From Casimicrobium huifangae (GTDB lineage: Bacteria; Pseudomonadota; Gammaproteobacteria; Burkholderiales; Casimicrobiaceae): a DNA stretch of 64,000 nucleotides. Below the pieces are notes generated by a model. That model was given only the letters and a program-made list of their open reading frames with translations, had not been told where the DNA came from and searched no databases. This document shows, one piece after another, positions 1-8,988 of this stretch. The translations under genes and the position numbers were made by a program. The stretch spans positions 1,205,847 through 1,269,846 of the forward strand of contig NZ_CP041352.1 in assembly GCF_009746125.1 (NCBI RefSeq), in the 5' to 3' direction. The stretch's first letter is position 1; every line of letters begins with the position of its first letter.

Positions 1-299
1 ACCAGGTCGTTGGAAATTGCATTGGCGACGACCAGCTCGCTGTCGTCCAGCGTCGGGATCAGGTGGTGTGGCTCCTTGCCCACCGGGTAGGTATCGACCA
101 CCTTGCGTGTGGCACGGTCGATGACCGATACCGTGCCGTCGCCGGAATTAAGCACCACGGCCCGTTCGCCGGGCGCCAGCGCGCCGGCGGCAGCGATGCC
201 GGCGGCCAGGACCACGCCGACGAGCGCGCGCACGGCGGCACGCAGATTGAATCCGCTGGCAGTGACAACGGGACGGAAAGGCAGGCAGCTTGCGATCAT
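1..299 (-). CDS. YVTN-family beta-propeller protein, N-terminal part (runs off the window)
   Basis: The reading frame opens with ATG at 299 on the minus strand and is still open at base 1, so only about 99 residues are seen. A hydrophobic Ala/Val-rich stretch around residues 20-42 looks like a signal peptide or N-terminal anchor. It is followed by a blade of the type found in YncE/YVTN propellers (VLNSGDGTVSVIDRATRKV, then YPVGKEPHHL). Such proteins are usually periplasmic or secreted, and most have no proven function. It diverges from xrtH across a 200-base promoter-sized gap. No strong ribosome binding site precedes the ATG, so the true start could differ slightly. Confidence 0.6.
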   Translation of the reverse strand, partial: MIASCLPFRPVVTASGFNLRAAVRALVGVVLAAGIAAAGALAPGERAVVLNSGDGTVSVIDRATRKVVDTYPVGKEPHHLIPTLDDSELVVANAISNDL

Positions 300-505
300 G
301 GCCGCGATTGTACGGACGCGCCACACGCGCCAGTTGCGGCATCGCAAGCAAGCCGCAGTCGGGCCGTGGCTGCCGTCGCGTGCGGCGTGGCGGGCTATCG
401 GGTACGATTCCTAGGTTGCGCGTCCGTGCCAGGCTGATGCCTGCGGCCAGATTTGGTCCGCAAATGGCCTTCAAAGAGTGATGCGCTGGCTGTCATTGGT
501 GTTCG

Positions 506-1039
506 ATGGTTCGTTTTCTCGTTCTCTTTCTGGTCATTCAGGCGGTGCTCTTCGGTGCCCAGCTCACGCCCTGGGGGCAGGAGTATTTCGTCATCCCGTG
601 GACCAACGGTCTGGCGCACTTCTGCGCGCAGTTGGTGGCACTGGTGGACAGCAGCGCCGAGGCGATTGGCAAGGTGTTGCGCAGCACGTCAAACGGGTTT
701 GCTGTGAGCATTGAAGCCGGATGCAACGGGGTCGAGGCGACGCTGGTGCTGATTGCGGCGATCCTTGCGTTCCCGTCCACCTGGAAGCAGAAGCTCTGGG
801 GGCTGGCGCTGGGTTTTGTCGCAGTGCAGGGCCTCAACGTCGTTCGCATCATCAGCCTGTTTTATCTGGGCCAGTGGAACATGACGGCGTTCGAATGGGC
901 GCACCTCTATATCTGGCAGGCGCTGATCATGCTCGACGTGCTGATCGTCTGGCTGATCTGGGTGCGCCGCATCAACCGTGCAGCGCATCGCGACGAGCCG
1001 CCGTCAGGCGATGGCGGTGTAGCGCCGCAAGCTGCCTAG
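506..1039 (+). CDS. xrtH: Exosortase H (IPTL-CTERM type sorting transpeptidase)
   Basis: This is a 177-residue polytopic inner-membrane protein. It carries the exosortase/archaeosortase triad: Cys73 in EAGCNGVEA, Arg114 in NVVRI and His133 in EWAHLYIWQ. Exosortases are predicted to cut C-terminal sorting tails and process proteins at the cell surface. The compact size and the partner gene directly downstream (16-base gap) match exosortase H, which acts on IPTL-type tails. A plausible substrate lies in this window at 48107-50302. The start ATG at 506 gives a membrane segment immediately (FLVLFLVIQAVLFG). Family assignment is firm from the triad; the H subtype is inferred from the partner and tail type. 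Confidence 0.85.
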   Translation: MVRFLVLFLVIQAVLFGAQLTPWGQEYFVIPWTNGLAHFCAQLVALVDSSAEAIGKVLRSTSNGFAVSIEAGCNGVEATLVLIAAILAFPSTWKQKLWGLALGFVAVQGLNVVRIISLFYLGQWNMTAFEWAHLYIWQALIMLDVLIVWLIWVRRINRAAHRDEPPSGDGGVAPQAA

Positions 1040-1054
1040 TTCGCTGACCGTCGC

Positions 1055-1717
1055 ATGCCCAAGACCATCAGCCGGTTCTTCCTGCGCATCCTGGCCTGGG
1101 TGCCGTTGGTGTTTTTGTGCTGGTACCTGCTGGTGCCGGTGTTGCATTGGCCCATTCGCTGGTTCCTGTCGGGCATGGCGCTGCTGGGTGTGCCCGAGTT
1201 CGTGACCTCGGTGCAACAGACGTTGCATGGCTTCGAATTTCTCACCAATCTGTCACCGGGCGTGACGCCGGGGCAGGTGTTTCGCCCCGATGCCACGGTA
1301 AGCACTGAAGTTGATGCCCGTCTCTACAGCTACGGCACGGCGCTGATGGCAGCGCTGACGATGGCAGCGTGGCACCCGCAGCGCTGGCGCAACCTCTGGT
1401 ACGGCTGGCTCGCTCTGCTGCCGTTTCAGATGCTGGCCGTATTCGCGGTGGGCATGAAGCAGATTCTTCTCAATACCGGCGCCGCCGTGCGTGAGCAGGC
1501 GGCCTGGGCGCAATGGCAACTGGAAGCCATCGCTTACCTCTATCAGTTCTCCACGCTAATCATGCCGCCAGTCACCGCGCTGGTGGTCTGGTTTGTCCTG
1601 CACCGCAAATTTGTTGAGCAATTTGTCGGCGCCGACGTGATCGCGATGATCCGTGCCAGCGAAAAGGGCGCGATGTCGGCGCGATCGGCGCCGATACCGA
1701 AGCCGAAGCGGCCCTAG
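1055..1717 (+). CDS. Exosortase H-associated membrane protein
   Basis: A 220-residue protein with an N-terminal membrane helix (residues 9-28, FLRILAWVPLVFLCWYLLVP), a periplasmic stretch, and two or three further hydrophobic segments (about 90-105, 118-135 and 165-185). It ends in a basic cytoplasmic tail. It follows xrtH by 16 bases and is almost certainly co-transcribed. A protein of this size and topology accompanies exosortase H in betaproteobacteria and is known only by that association. A role as scaffold or maturation partner of the sortase is inference. No catalytic motif is visible. Confidence 0.75.
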   Translation: MPKTISRFFLRILAWVPLVFLCWYLLVPVLHWPIRWFLSGMALLGVPEFVTSVQQTLHGFEFLTNLSPGVTPGQVFRPDATVSTEVDARLYSYGTALMAALTMAAWHPQRWRNLWYGWLALLPFQMLAVFAVGMKQILLNTGAAVREQAAWAQWQLEAIAYLYQFSTLIMPPVTALVVWFVLHRKFVEQFVGADVIAMIRASEKGAMSARSAPIPKPKRP

Positions 1718-1738
1718 CAACGGGCGATCCGATTGCCT

Positions 1739-1757
1739 TGCGACACAAAATGTCGCA
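1739..1757. promoter_or_regulatory. Perfect 7-bp inverted repeat, candidate operator of the nuclease/WYL operon
   Basis: TGCGACA, five bases (CAAAA), then TGTCGCA lies 21 bases upstream of the nuclease ATG at 1778. A perfect two-arm palindrome at this distance from the first gene of an operon that encodes a helix-turn-helix WYL regulator is what an autoregulated operator would look like. Binding is inferred, not shown. Confidence 0.5.
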
Positions 1758-1777
1758 GCACGCGCTACGCTTGCCGC

Positions 1778-3361
1778 ATGCCGAAACTACTCTCCAAGTC
1801 AAAACTCGTTGCCTTCCGCCTCTGCCCGAAGCGCTTGTGGCTTGCCGTGAACCGGCCGTCGTTGCGCGAAGTGAGTGACGCCACGGCGCGCAACTTTGAC
1901 GCGGGCCATCAGGTTGGCGCGGTGGCGCGGCGGGTGTACGACGCCCGCGAGCGCGGTACGCTGGTCGACATTGACGACCTTGGCTTTGCCGGTGCGTTGC
2001 GGCGCAGTCGTGCCTTGCTGGGCGCCAAGTCGCCACAACCGGTGTTCGAGGCCGGTTTCGCCGCTGCGGGCGTGCTGGCATTTGCCGACGTGATGTTGCC
2101 GGCCACTCGTCCGCGCTCGGGCATGCCGCCGGAGCGAAGCACATCGTGGCGAATGATTGAGGTGAAATCCACCACCACGCTCAAGGACTATCACCGCGAT
2201 GATGTCGCGATCCAGACCTTTGCCGCGCTGCAGTCGGGGATTGAGCTGTCGGCGGTTGCGGTGGCCCATTTGAACAAGGGGTCGGTGTATCCGGGCGACC
2301 GCAATTACGGTGGCCTCTTCTGCGAGGTGGATCTCACCGCTGAAGTGATGACGCGGCAGGCCGAGGTGGCCGAATGGGTCGATGACGCACATCGTTTCTC
2401 GCAGCGACAGCGCGAGCCGCGTCAGGCGATGGGCGCGCAATGTGCGGAGCCGTTTGAATGCGCTTACCGCGCCCATTGCGAAGCGCGCACGCCCCCAGTC
2501 AAGGCGGCGAAGTATCCCGTCATCTGGTTGCCGCAGGTGCGCACCACAGCGTTGAAAGAGCGCATCGCGGCGCTGTCGGCGCAAGCGCGGGCGCCCGACA
2601 TGCGCCATATCGATGACAGCTTGCTGAGCACGGAGCAGTTACGGGTGAAAACGGCGACGCTTGCTGGCAAAGTTGCGTTTGACCGGCGCAAGAGCCGCGC
2701 CGCGCTCGCACCGCATGGCGAGGCGCCCACCTTTCTCGACTTTGAGACCATCGCGTTCGCGGTGCCACGGTGGGCAGGCACCACACCGTGGCAGCAAGTG
2801 CCATTTCAGTTTGCGGCTCACCGCGTCGAGGCGGACGGTACGCTCAGCGAACATGGTCACCTTGACCTGACGGGCAATGATCCGCGCCCCGGCCTCGTCC
2901 GCGCCCTGGTGCACACGTTTGGTGGGACGCACCGCGCGAGGCCGGTGTTCGCCTACAACGCAGGGTTCGAGCGAACCTGCCTGGAACAACTCGCTGCCGC
3001 CGTGCCACGCCACCGCCGCGAGCTGTTGGACATCGCGGCGCGGCTGGTCGACCTGCTGCCCGTAACCCGTGCCCACTACTACCACCCGGCACAGTGTGGC
3101 AGCTGGAGCATCAAACAGGTGCTGCCCACCATTGCCCCCGATCTCGACTATCAGGCGCTCGACGGCGTCCAGCACGGACAGGCCGCGCAGGACGTCTACC
3201 TCGAAGCCATCGCAGCCGAAACCAGCGAGCAGCGCCGCACACAGATTGATGCCCAGCTCCGCGACTATTGCGCGCTCGACAGCTACGCGATGGTGGTGCT
3301 GTGGGCGAAGCTCGCAGGGCGAGCGGTGCCAGCCGCACCCTCTGCCATGAGCGCGGAGTAG
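1778..3361 (+). CDS. DUF2779 protein: Cas4/RecB-like nuclease fused to an RNase H-like exonuclease domain
   Basis: This 527-residue protein has two nuclease halves. The N-terminal half resembles Cas4/AddB PD-(D/E)XK enzymes. It has Cys16 in RLCPKRLW, Asp104 in AFADV, the E128-V-K130 pair in MIEVKS, and a cysteine group at 222, 228 and 234. Together with Cys16 that group could hold a 4Fe-4S cluster. The C-terminal half has DEDD/RNase H-type motifs: D321-F-E323, YNAGFE at 393-398, and YCALD ending at Asp501. The architecture matches DUF2779, a family with no established role. The reading frame is open further upstream, but the Met at 1778 begins the conserved KLLSKSKL stretch. It is followed six bases later by a WYL regulator, so the two are probably one operon. 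A role in DNA repair or defence is inferred from domains and neighbours. Confidence 0.8.
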   Translation: MPKLLSKSKLVAFRLCPKRLWLAVNRPSLREVSDATARNFDAGHQVGAVARRVYDARERGTLVDIDDLGFAGALRRSRALLGAKSPQPVFEAGFAAAGVLAFADVMLPATRPRSGMPPERSTSWRMIEVKSTTTLKDYHRDDVAIQTFAALQSGIELSAVAVAHLNKGSVYPGDRNYGGLFCEVDLTAEVMTRQAEVAEWVDDAHRFSQRQREPRQAMGAQCAEPFECAYRAHCEARTPPVKAAKYPVIWLPQVRTTALKERIAALSAQARAPDMRHIDDSLLSTEQLRVKTATLAGKVAFDRRKSRAALAPHGEAPTFLDFETIAFAVPRWAGTTPWQQVPFQFAAHRVEADGTLSEHGHLDLTGNDPRPGLVRALVHTFGGTHRARPVFAYNAGFERTCLEQLAAAVPRHRRELLDIAARLVDLLPVTRAHYYHPAQCGSWSIKQVLPTIAPDLDYQALDGVQHGQAAQDVYLEAIAAETSEQRRTQIDAQLRDYCALDSYAMVVLWAKLAGRAVPAAPSAMSAE

Positions 3362-3366
3362 CCGCC

Positions 3367-4335
3367 GTGCCCCAACGCCCCGCCGGCCTTGAAACCCTGC
3401 AACTCGCGTTGCAGTTGCTGCGCAACATCCCGCGCAGCCGCTTTGTGACCTCCCGCGACATGCAGGAGCGCCTGGCCGCGAAGGGGATTGAGCGCGACTT
3501 GCGCACCGTGCAGCGGCAGCTCGACATGCTCGCCGAAGCGTTTGACATTGAGCGTGACATGCGCAGCAAACCCTACGGCTACAAGTGGAAGCCGCGGGCG
3601 CAGGCGCTGTCGCTGCCGGGGCTCAGTGCATCGGAATCGTTGCTGTTCGCGCTTGGGCAAGCGCATCTCGCGCATCTGCTGCCTGCTCGGGCAGCACGCG
3701 AAATGCGCAGTTTCTTCGAGCAGGCGGAGGACAACCTTCGCCGCGTTGAATTCAACGATGGAAAACCCGCCGTATCGCGCGAACGCGCCTGGCTCAAAAA
3801 GGTGCGGGTGGTGCCGGTAACGCAGCCGCTCTTGCCGCCCAAGATTCGCGACGGAGTGTTCGATGCCGTGAGCAACGCCCTTTTCAACGACCACTGGCTC
3901 GCGGTGGACTACGTCAACGCCAGCGGTAAACGGGTGCGCGCGCATGTCATGCCGCTTGGTCTGGCGCAACAGGGCGTGCGCCTGTTTGTCGTCTGCCGCT
4001 TCGAGGGCTACGATGAAGAGCGCGCCCTCGCCCTGCACCGCATCCAGTCTGCGCGGGAGACCGACGAAGCGTTCGTGCGCCCCGCAGATTTCGACCTTGA
4101 ACGCTTTGACAACGAAGGACGATTCGGTTTTGGTGAAGGCAAGCGCATCCGCGTGCGCCTCGCCGTGTCCGACGCGCTGCGCCTGATCCTTGAAGAAACA
4201 CCGCTCGCTGAAGACCAGATCATCCGGCGCACGCGCGGCAAGAACATCGTCACCGCGACCGTCGTCGAATCCCAGCAGTGGTATCGGTGGTTGCGGGGGC
4301 AGGGGGAGGAGGCAAGTTTGCTCAGCGCAGAGTAG
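3367..4335 (+). CDS. WYL-domain helix-turn-helix transcriptional regulator
   Basis: The likely start is GTG at 3367, six bases after the nuclease stop, giving 322 residues. The open frame extends into the upstream gene, but that part is its antiphase shadow. The N-terminus holds a winged helix-turn-helix (about residues 1-65: FVTSRDMQERL, RDLRTVQRQLDML). A central WYL-like ligand-binding domain (about 165-225) includes HWLAVDYVNASGKR and AHVMPLGL, and a C-terminal effector extension follows. WYL regulators often respond to nucleic-acid ligands and commonly control DNA-repair or anti-phage genes. Tight coupling to the nuclease and the palindrome at 1739 suggest autoregulation. What it senses cannot be read from sequence. 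Confidence 0.85.
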   Translation: MPQRPAGLETLQLALQLLRNIPRSRFVTSRDMQERLAAKGIERDLRTVQRQLDMLAEAFDIERDMRSKPYGYKWKPRAQALSLPGLSASESLLFALGQAHLAHLLPARAAREMRSFFEQAEDNLRRVEFNDGKPAVSRERAWLKKVRVVPVTQPLLPPKIRDGVFDAVSNALFNDHWLAVDYVNASGKRVRAHVMPLGLAQQGVRLFVVCRFEGYDEERALALHRIQSARETDEAFVRPADFDLERFDNEGRFGFGEGKRIRVRLAVSDALRLILEETPLAEDQIIRRTRGKNIVTATVVESQQWYRWLRGQGEEASLLSAE

Positions 4336-4368
4336 TCGCTCTCCGATCCGACTTCCTTTTCCCGATAG

Positions 4369-5139
4369 TCAATTGATGTAGCCGTAGCCTTTTTGATGAT
4401 GGCGAATCTTGTTTCCATCAGCGTCAACCAGTTGTCGCCCAAGTAACTTGTGTTTCGGAAGAAGTTGTCCGATGAACTCGTACTTCGGCTTGTTCGGATC
4501 GGCGCTTCCAAAAGCCCTTGTGGACATTGTCGTCCCCGCCGGATACCACTGCAAGATCCTGTATGCCCGCACAACAACACTCTCAACGAGTGCAAGTGCC
4601 GTTGCATAAGGCAACACGCCATCTGGTCCCGGCGTGCGGGTTTTGGCCGCAACTGCGTGCCAAAACTGTCTGACGCTGTCATAGATTTCCACCTCAGTTG
4701 CTGAAGCAGAGAATGACTGGTTGACGAAGAACATCATGTAGGGTTCCTCGATATCGTTGATTGCTAACGGTTGCGCTCCATGAACACGTTCGAAGTCCGT
4801 CGCCGATACCCGACCACGCTGTGTACCGTGCCCGCGAACTTCATTGGTGAGGTTTTCTATTCCAATTGCATCGATCAACGATGCCTCCACCTCGTGGGCA
4901 ACAGTGACCGAGAGCCCATATCGAAGAATGTCCACCCTGGGTTCGACATGTGCATTTCGAATTTCATCGATTCGCGCTCGCTTGCGTTCACCCCCACCGC
5001 TGGGGCTTAGGTGATCGAAGGCGCGATTATTCGCATTGCCCTTTCCGATGTAGAAAATTTTTCCATTGCGCGGATCAACGAGGGCGTACACATAGGCCTC
5101 GATTTTCTCCTGCGATGGTTTGCTCAATTTTTTGTTCAT
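4369..5139 (-). CDS. LEM-3-like GIY-YIG domain protein (COG3680-like)
   Basis: A 256-residue protein. Residues 15-45 carry the GIY-YIG core (VYALVDPRNG, then FYIGKGNANN with conserved Gly and Lys), followed by an Arg-rich helix and a Glu (EASLID) at about residue 85. This matches the LEM-3-type GIY-YIG branch, in which the characterised animal member is a DNA endonuclease. Bacterial members are uncharacterised. The C-terminal 130 residues are unassigned. The coding region is visibly richer in A/T than its neighbours, which suggests recent acquisition. It lies 64 bases downstream of the AAA+ gene on the same strand and converges on the WYL gene. AAGGGAAG sits just upstream of the ATG as a ribosome binding site. 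Confidence 0.75.
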   Translation of the reverse strand: MNKKLSKPSQEKIEAYVYALVDPRNGKIFYIGKGNANNRAFDHLSPSGGGERKRARIDEIRNAHVEPRVDILRYGLSVTVAHEVEASLIDAIGIENLTNEVRGHGTQRGRVSATDFERVHGAQPLAINDIEEPYMMFFVNQSFSASATEVEIYDSVRQFWHAVAAKTRTPGPDGVLPYATALALVESVVVRAYRILQWYPAGTTMSTRAFGSADPNKPKYEFIGQLLPKHKLLGRQLVDADGNKIRHHQKGYGYIN

Positions 5140-5202
5140 GCTGACTTCCCTTTCATGGTGATTCGCTGGTGGCTACAAAGGCCACGTCCAGCCGGACTTC
5201 CA

Positions 5203-7635
5203 TCAAAAGCCCATCCGCCGCCCCGACCCACCGTCGCGCATTTTCACCTCACCCCGCAGTCGTTCAAGTACGTCAACCAGGGATGCGTCGCCCTCTGCGT
5301 AGCGAATCGTCCGCGCTACTGACGCAAAGTCACCGAGCGTAAAACCTTCTAGCGGTCCGATGGTGCATTGCTCTTGCCACTCATCGGGATCAGCAACAAG
5401 CGTCAGCAGCATCCGCCGACACTGCGCCGCTGTCAGCGGCAAAAACTCCAGCTTGTAGGCAAACCGCCGCACGGCGGCTTTGTCGATCACGTCGATCAGG
5501 TTGGTGGCGGCGATGAAGATGCCGTCGAAGCGTTCCATGCCTTGCAACAGCTCGTTCACCTGGCTGCGCTCCCAGCTGTGCTCGGCGTGTCGACGGTCGT
5601 AGAGAAAACTGTCGGCCTCGTCGAGCAGCAGCACGGCACTATCGGCGCGCGCCTCGGCGAACATGTCGCGCAGATTGCGCTCGGTTTCGCCCACCCATTT
5701 GCTTTGCAGATCGGACGCGCGGCGGTAGAGCAGAGGTTTGTCCAGTTGCTCAGCGACATATTCCGCGAAACTCGTCTTGCCTGTGCCCGGTGCGCCATAG
5801 AGGCAAAGGCTTAGCGGCAGCCCGCGCCGCATCAGATCAAGCAGCGTATCCGGTTGCACGTTGCCTGCGATATTGATGAGTGTGGGGTCGTAGCGCATCG
5901 AATTCAGCCGCGCGTCGACATGATCGCTCAGCCCGGCCGCCGCGAGGCCTGCCTGCAGCGTGCGTTCGGCGAGGCACTGCTGCCGGGCGGCGAGCGTGCC
6001 CGCCGCATCGCACGATGCGTCTGAGGCCAGGCGCGCAAAGCGCAGCGCAGAGGCGATGGCGGCGGGGCTGGCATCGGCATAGCGCGCGAGTGGTGCGGCC
6101 ACAGCTTCGGCCACGCCTTGCGCGGTGGCATGCCGCACGGCAATGCGTTCGCGAATGCGCTGGCTGGGGCGGCGCATTTCCAGGTGAAAACTGAAGCGGC
6201 GCAGATAGGCCGGATCAATCTGCGAGATCGCGTTGCTGATCCAGATGATTGGCACCGGCGTGCTTTCGAGCAGTTGATTGATCCACCCCTTGCGCGGGCC
6301 ACCCGCATGGCGCTTGCCAGGCGTGAAATCGAAGCCAAAGAATGACGGTGCCTGCGGAAAGGCGTCCTCGGCCTCATCGAAGACAAGCACAGCGCGATCC
6401 TTGCCGCGCAGTAATTGCTGCGAGCTGCGCGCACTGCCCAACCGATCCGCCACGGGGTCGGTGGATGGCGCGTCATCGTCCCGCACCTGCACCGGCACTT
6501 CGTAGCCGTGCAAGCCGGCCGCCTGCAGCAACCAGCGCGCGAACTCGGTCTTGCCGGTGCCTGGCGGGCCGTAGATGAGGATGTTGATGCCGGTTTCGCC
6601 CTCGCCGGCGCTCTGGCGCAGAAACCGGATCAGGGCGTCGGCATCAGCGCGAAGGTGCTGAAAGTCGGCGTCGTCCAGCGTCGGCAGGGGGCTCGCGTGA
6701 TAAAGCGCTGCCGTGAGCTTTGCCAGCGTGAATTCGCCCGTCGACGTGGCGAGTAACGGGCGCAAGGCCGGGTGCAGCGCGGGTGGGTCGGAGAAACCGG
6801 GGAACGGTCCATTTCCGAAGTGATAGTGAAACCGCACGAGCCCCGATTGGTAGAGCGGCCCCTTCGCGGCCAGACAGTCGCGCAGCACGCGCCGATCGAG
6901 CGGCAGCACGGTGCTGTACGCGCGGCCCGCATCGTTGGCGGCGTGTGCCAGTTCGTCGAGCAAACGGTAGCACCACTCGAACTGCGTGGCGTGCCACACC
7001 AGCCGCGCCACCATACATTCAGCGGGAGACCAATCAAACCAGGTCGCCAGCTTTTGCAGGCGTGCAAGGGTTACCGCTTCGGCTGCGTCGCGCTGTTGCT
7101 CCGCTGCGGCGAGTGATGCCGTCAGCACGCCTCGCATCCAGTCGGGCGCGCAGGAGCGCAATGTGATGAGTGCCGCGTCGTAGCTCAGCGGGTGATCGCA
7201 AAGCTTCACATCGACGGCTTGCATAGTGGCCCGCCTGTCGGCCGTCTCGGCGCGGCGCACGATACGGATATGGCGGCGGCCAGCAGAAAGCCATGTTGGC
7301 AAATCCCCTCCGCCGGTACCGCAATCGTCTTCGACCGAAGTGAACGCGGCGCGCACCCGCTTCATTGCGTCTTTTGGCCACACAATGTGACCGATGAGCA
7401 GGCTGAAAAGCCGCGCCTCAGCCACTGCGTCAGTGCCCGCCGGGTCGGTTAGCAGCAGGCGGAGGAGGTACGGGGCGCAAACCATGCGCTCAAATTCGGC
7501 ATCATCTTGAAGCTCTGTTATCGGGGCAACGTCTCCAGCCGTCGGTTGAAGGTTTTCGTTGATTTGAGAATTGGCGCTGGACACAGGCTTCTCCAATGCT
7601 GATGGGGAGTGCCAGTGTGAGTGGCGCAGCGACAA
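5203..7635 (-). CDS. Tandem AAA+ ATPase
   Basis: An 810-residue protein. The first 340 residues form an unassigned, probably helical domain. Two AAA+ modules follow. The first has Walker A GPPGTGKT at 356-363, Walker B VLVFDEAED near 416-424 and RRF at 479-481. The second has Walker A GAPGTGKT at 614-621, Walker B VLLLDEADS near 668-676, sensor-1 AATN at 709-712 and RRF near 723. Both sites look catalytically intact. The second module resembles FtsH/katanin-like AAA domains (KWVGETERNLR). The gene starts 82 bases after the Y-family polymerase on the same strand, and the two probably share the SOS-controlled promoter. Remodelling of a DNA-bound complex is a reasonable inference; the substrate is unknown. 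Confidence 0.8.
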   Translation of the reverse strand: MSLRHSHWHSPSALEKPVSSANSQINENLQPTAGDVAPITELQDDAEFERMVCAPYLLRLLLTDPAGTDAVAEARLFSLLIGHIVWPKDAMKRVRAAFTSVEDDCGTGGGDLPTWLSAGRRHIRIVRRAETADRRATMQAVDVKLCDHPLSYDAALITLRSCAPDWMRGVLTASLAAAEQQRDAAEAVTLARLQKLATWFDWSPAECMVARLVWHATQFEWCYRLLDELAHAANDAGRAYSTVLPLDRRVLRDCLAAKGPLYQSGLVRFHYHFGNGPFPGFSDPPALHPALRPLLATSTGEFTLAKLTAALYHASPLPTLDDADFQHLRADADALIRFLRQSAGEGETGINILIYGPPGTGKTEFARWLLQAAGLHGYEVPVQVRDDDAPSTDPVADRLGSARSSQQLLRGKDRAVLVFDEAEDAFPQAPSFFGFDFTPGKRHAGGPRKGWINQLLESTPVPIIWISNAISQIDPAYLRRFSFHLEMRRPSQRIRERIAVRHATAQGVAEAVAAPLARYADASPAAIASALRFARLASDASCDAAGTLAARQQCLAERTLQAGLAAAGLSDHVDARLNSMRYDPTLINIAGNVQPDTLLDLMRRGLPLSLCLYGAPGTGKTSFAEYVAEQLDKPLLYRRASDLQSKWVGETERNLRDMFAEARADSAVLLLDEADSFLYDRRHAEHSWERSQVNELLQGMERFDGIFIAATNLIDVIDKAAVRRFAYKLEFLPLTAAQCRRMLLTLVADPDEWQEQCTIGPLEGFTLGDFASVARTIRYAEGDASLVDVLERLRGEVKMRDGGSGRRMGF

Positions 7636-7716
7636 ATGGTGTCGTTGGCGATGCAGCGAATCTGGATTGTGCCGAAAACGGGCAACCAGACGTCGGTGTC
7701 GCGCTGGTCAGGCGCT

Positions 7717-8976
7717 TTACTTGTGCCGCGTTTTTGCCACAGGTGCAGCGTCGGATTCAACCACCAGATCCGGGATGTGATTGAACGCAATCGCCATGCG
7801 CGCCGATTGCTGCGCGCTGAAGGCGCCGCCCCAGAACAGCGTGTTCTTGCCGTACTTGAGGTTGAGCTGATCGACCACGCGATCAAGCTTTTCGGTGTTG
7901 GGCTGGGTGTCGAACAACGACAGTGATTGCCCCTCGCGCGGCAACAGGCCGGACAGCGCCATGCCGACCGCAGTGGGCGGGGTGTTGCGCACGTTGCGGT
8001 CGTTGAGCAGTTTTTCGTAGAGCGCGGTGATGCCGTGCAGGATGGCTGGCGTGCGGTCGGTGGCGTCGATGCGCTGATGCGCCTTCGCCTTTTCGCCGCC
8101 ACGCAGCTTGAGATAGATCGAGATATCGGTGGCGACAAATTCGGCGTCGCGCAGCCGCATCGCGGCCTTCTGCGTCAGCCGCGAGAGCACCGCCTGTGCC
8201 CGCGTGTGCGAGCGCTTGTCCGGTGCCAGCACATGCGAGTGGCTGATGGACGAGGTGTTGGTCTCGCGCTGCTGCACGTCCTCGCCGCGCAGCTTCTGCC
8301 AGAAGCGCTCGCCCTCGACGCCGCCCCAGACTTCGCGCAGCCGGGCCACATCGGCTGCCAGCAGCTGGGGGGTCGTGGTGATGCCATGATCGTTGAGCCG
8401 CTGCAGCATCTTGCGGCCGATGCCGACGAAGTGATTGAGCCGTAGCGGCATCAGCACGTTGGGCAGGTCGGACGGCTCGATAACGACCAGGCCGTCAGGC
8501 TTCACCATGTCGCTCGCGGTCTTGGCAAGGAAGGTGTTGGGCGCGATACCGACTGAGCAGGTGATGCATTCGCCGAGCTGCTGGCGTAGCCGGTATTTGA
8601 TCTCCCGCGCCAGCCCTTCAGCGGCCGGGCGCGGCTGGTCGCGGCCGCTGAGGCGAATCCACATCTCGTCGATGGAATTGACGGCAGCGATGGGGGCGAC
8701 ACTCTCCACCACGGCCTTCGCCTTCTGGTGGAACTCGACGTAGACGGTCGGCCGCGACTCAACCAGCACGATCTCGGGGCACAGCCGTTTGGCGTCGGCG
8801 ACGTTGGTCAAGGTCTTCACGCCAAAGCGCTTGGCCTCGATGCTGGCAGCGATAGCGCAGGTGGTGTCGGCGATCATCGGGACCACCGCCACCGGACGAC
8901 CGCGCAGCTCGGGCCGCAACTGCTGCTCGACCGAAGCAAAATAGCTGTTGAAATCAACGTACAGCGCGCGAAGCAT
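7717..8976 (-). CDS. Y-family DNA polymerase (UmuC/DinB superfamily)
   Basis: A 419-residue translesion-polymerase homologue. The metal-binding acidic residues are present: Asp8 in YVDFNSYFASVEQ and Asp103-Glu104 in SIDEM, the same numbering as DinB. Asn10 replaces the Asp of DinB and resembles UmuC. A thumb with helix-hairpin-helix character (NHFVGIGRKMLQRL) and a little-finger domain follow. The C-terminus has QSLSLFD, a plausible beta-clamp motif. This subgroup is often mislabelled as ImpB of type VI secretion; it is a polymerase. A perfect CTGT-N8-ACAG SOS box starts 13 bases upstream of the ATG, so LexA control is likely. It heads a three-gene run with the AAA+ and GIY-YIG genes. Confidence 0.85.
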   Translation of the reverse strand: MLRALYVDFNSYFASVEQQLRPELRGRPVAVVPMIADTTCAIAASIEAKRFGVKTLTNVADAKRLCPEIVLVESRPTVYVEFHQKAKAVVESVAPIAAVNSIDEMWIRLSGRDQPRPAAEGLAREIKYRLRQQLGECITCSVGIAPNTFLAKTASDMVKPDGLVVIEPSDLPNVLMPLRLNHFVGIGRKMLQRLNDHGITTTPQLLAADVARLREVWGGVEGERFWQKLRGEDVQQRETNTSSISHSHVLAPDKRSHTRAQAVLSRLTQKAAMRLRDAEFVATDISIYLKLRGGEKAKAHQRIDATDRTPAILHGITALYEKLLNDRNVRNTPPTAVGMALSGLLPREGQSLSLFDTQPNTEKLDRVVDQLNLKYGKNTLFWGGAFSAQQSARMAIAFNHIPDLVVESDAAPVAKTRHK

Positions 8977-8988
8977 CAGGTAATTTTA

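Noticed and set aside
148-474. 108-residue minus-strand open frame over the xrtH upstream region
   Set aside because: It is the wrong frame of the YVTN gene's start; the translated sequence is Arg/Pro-rich without structure, and the frame with YVTN motifs starts at 299.
7717-8976. Labelling the polymerase as type VI secretion protein ImpB
   Set aside because: Common mis-annotation; DFNSYFASVEQ and SIDEM are Y-family polymerase catalytic motifs and no type VI genes are nearby.
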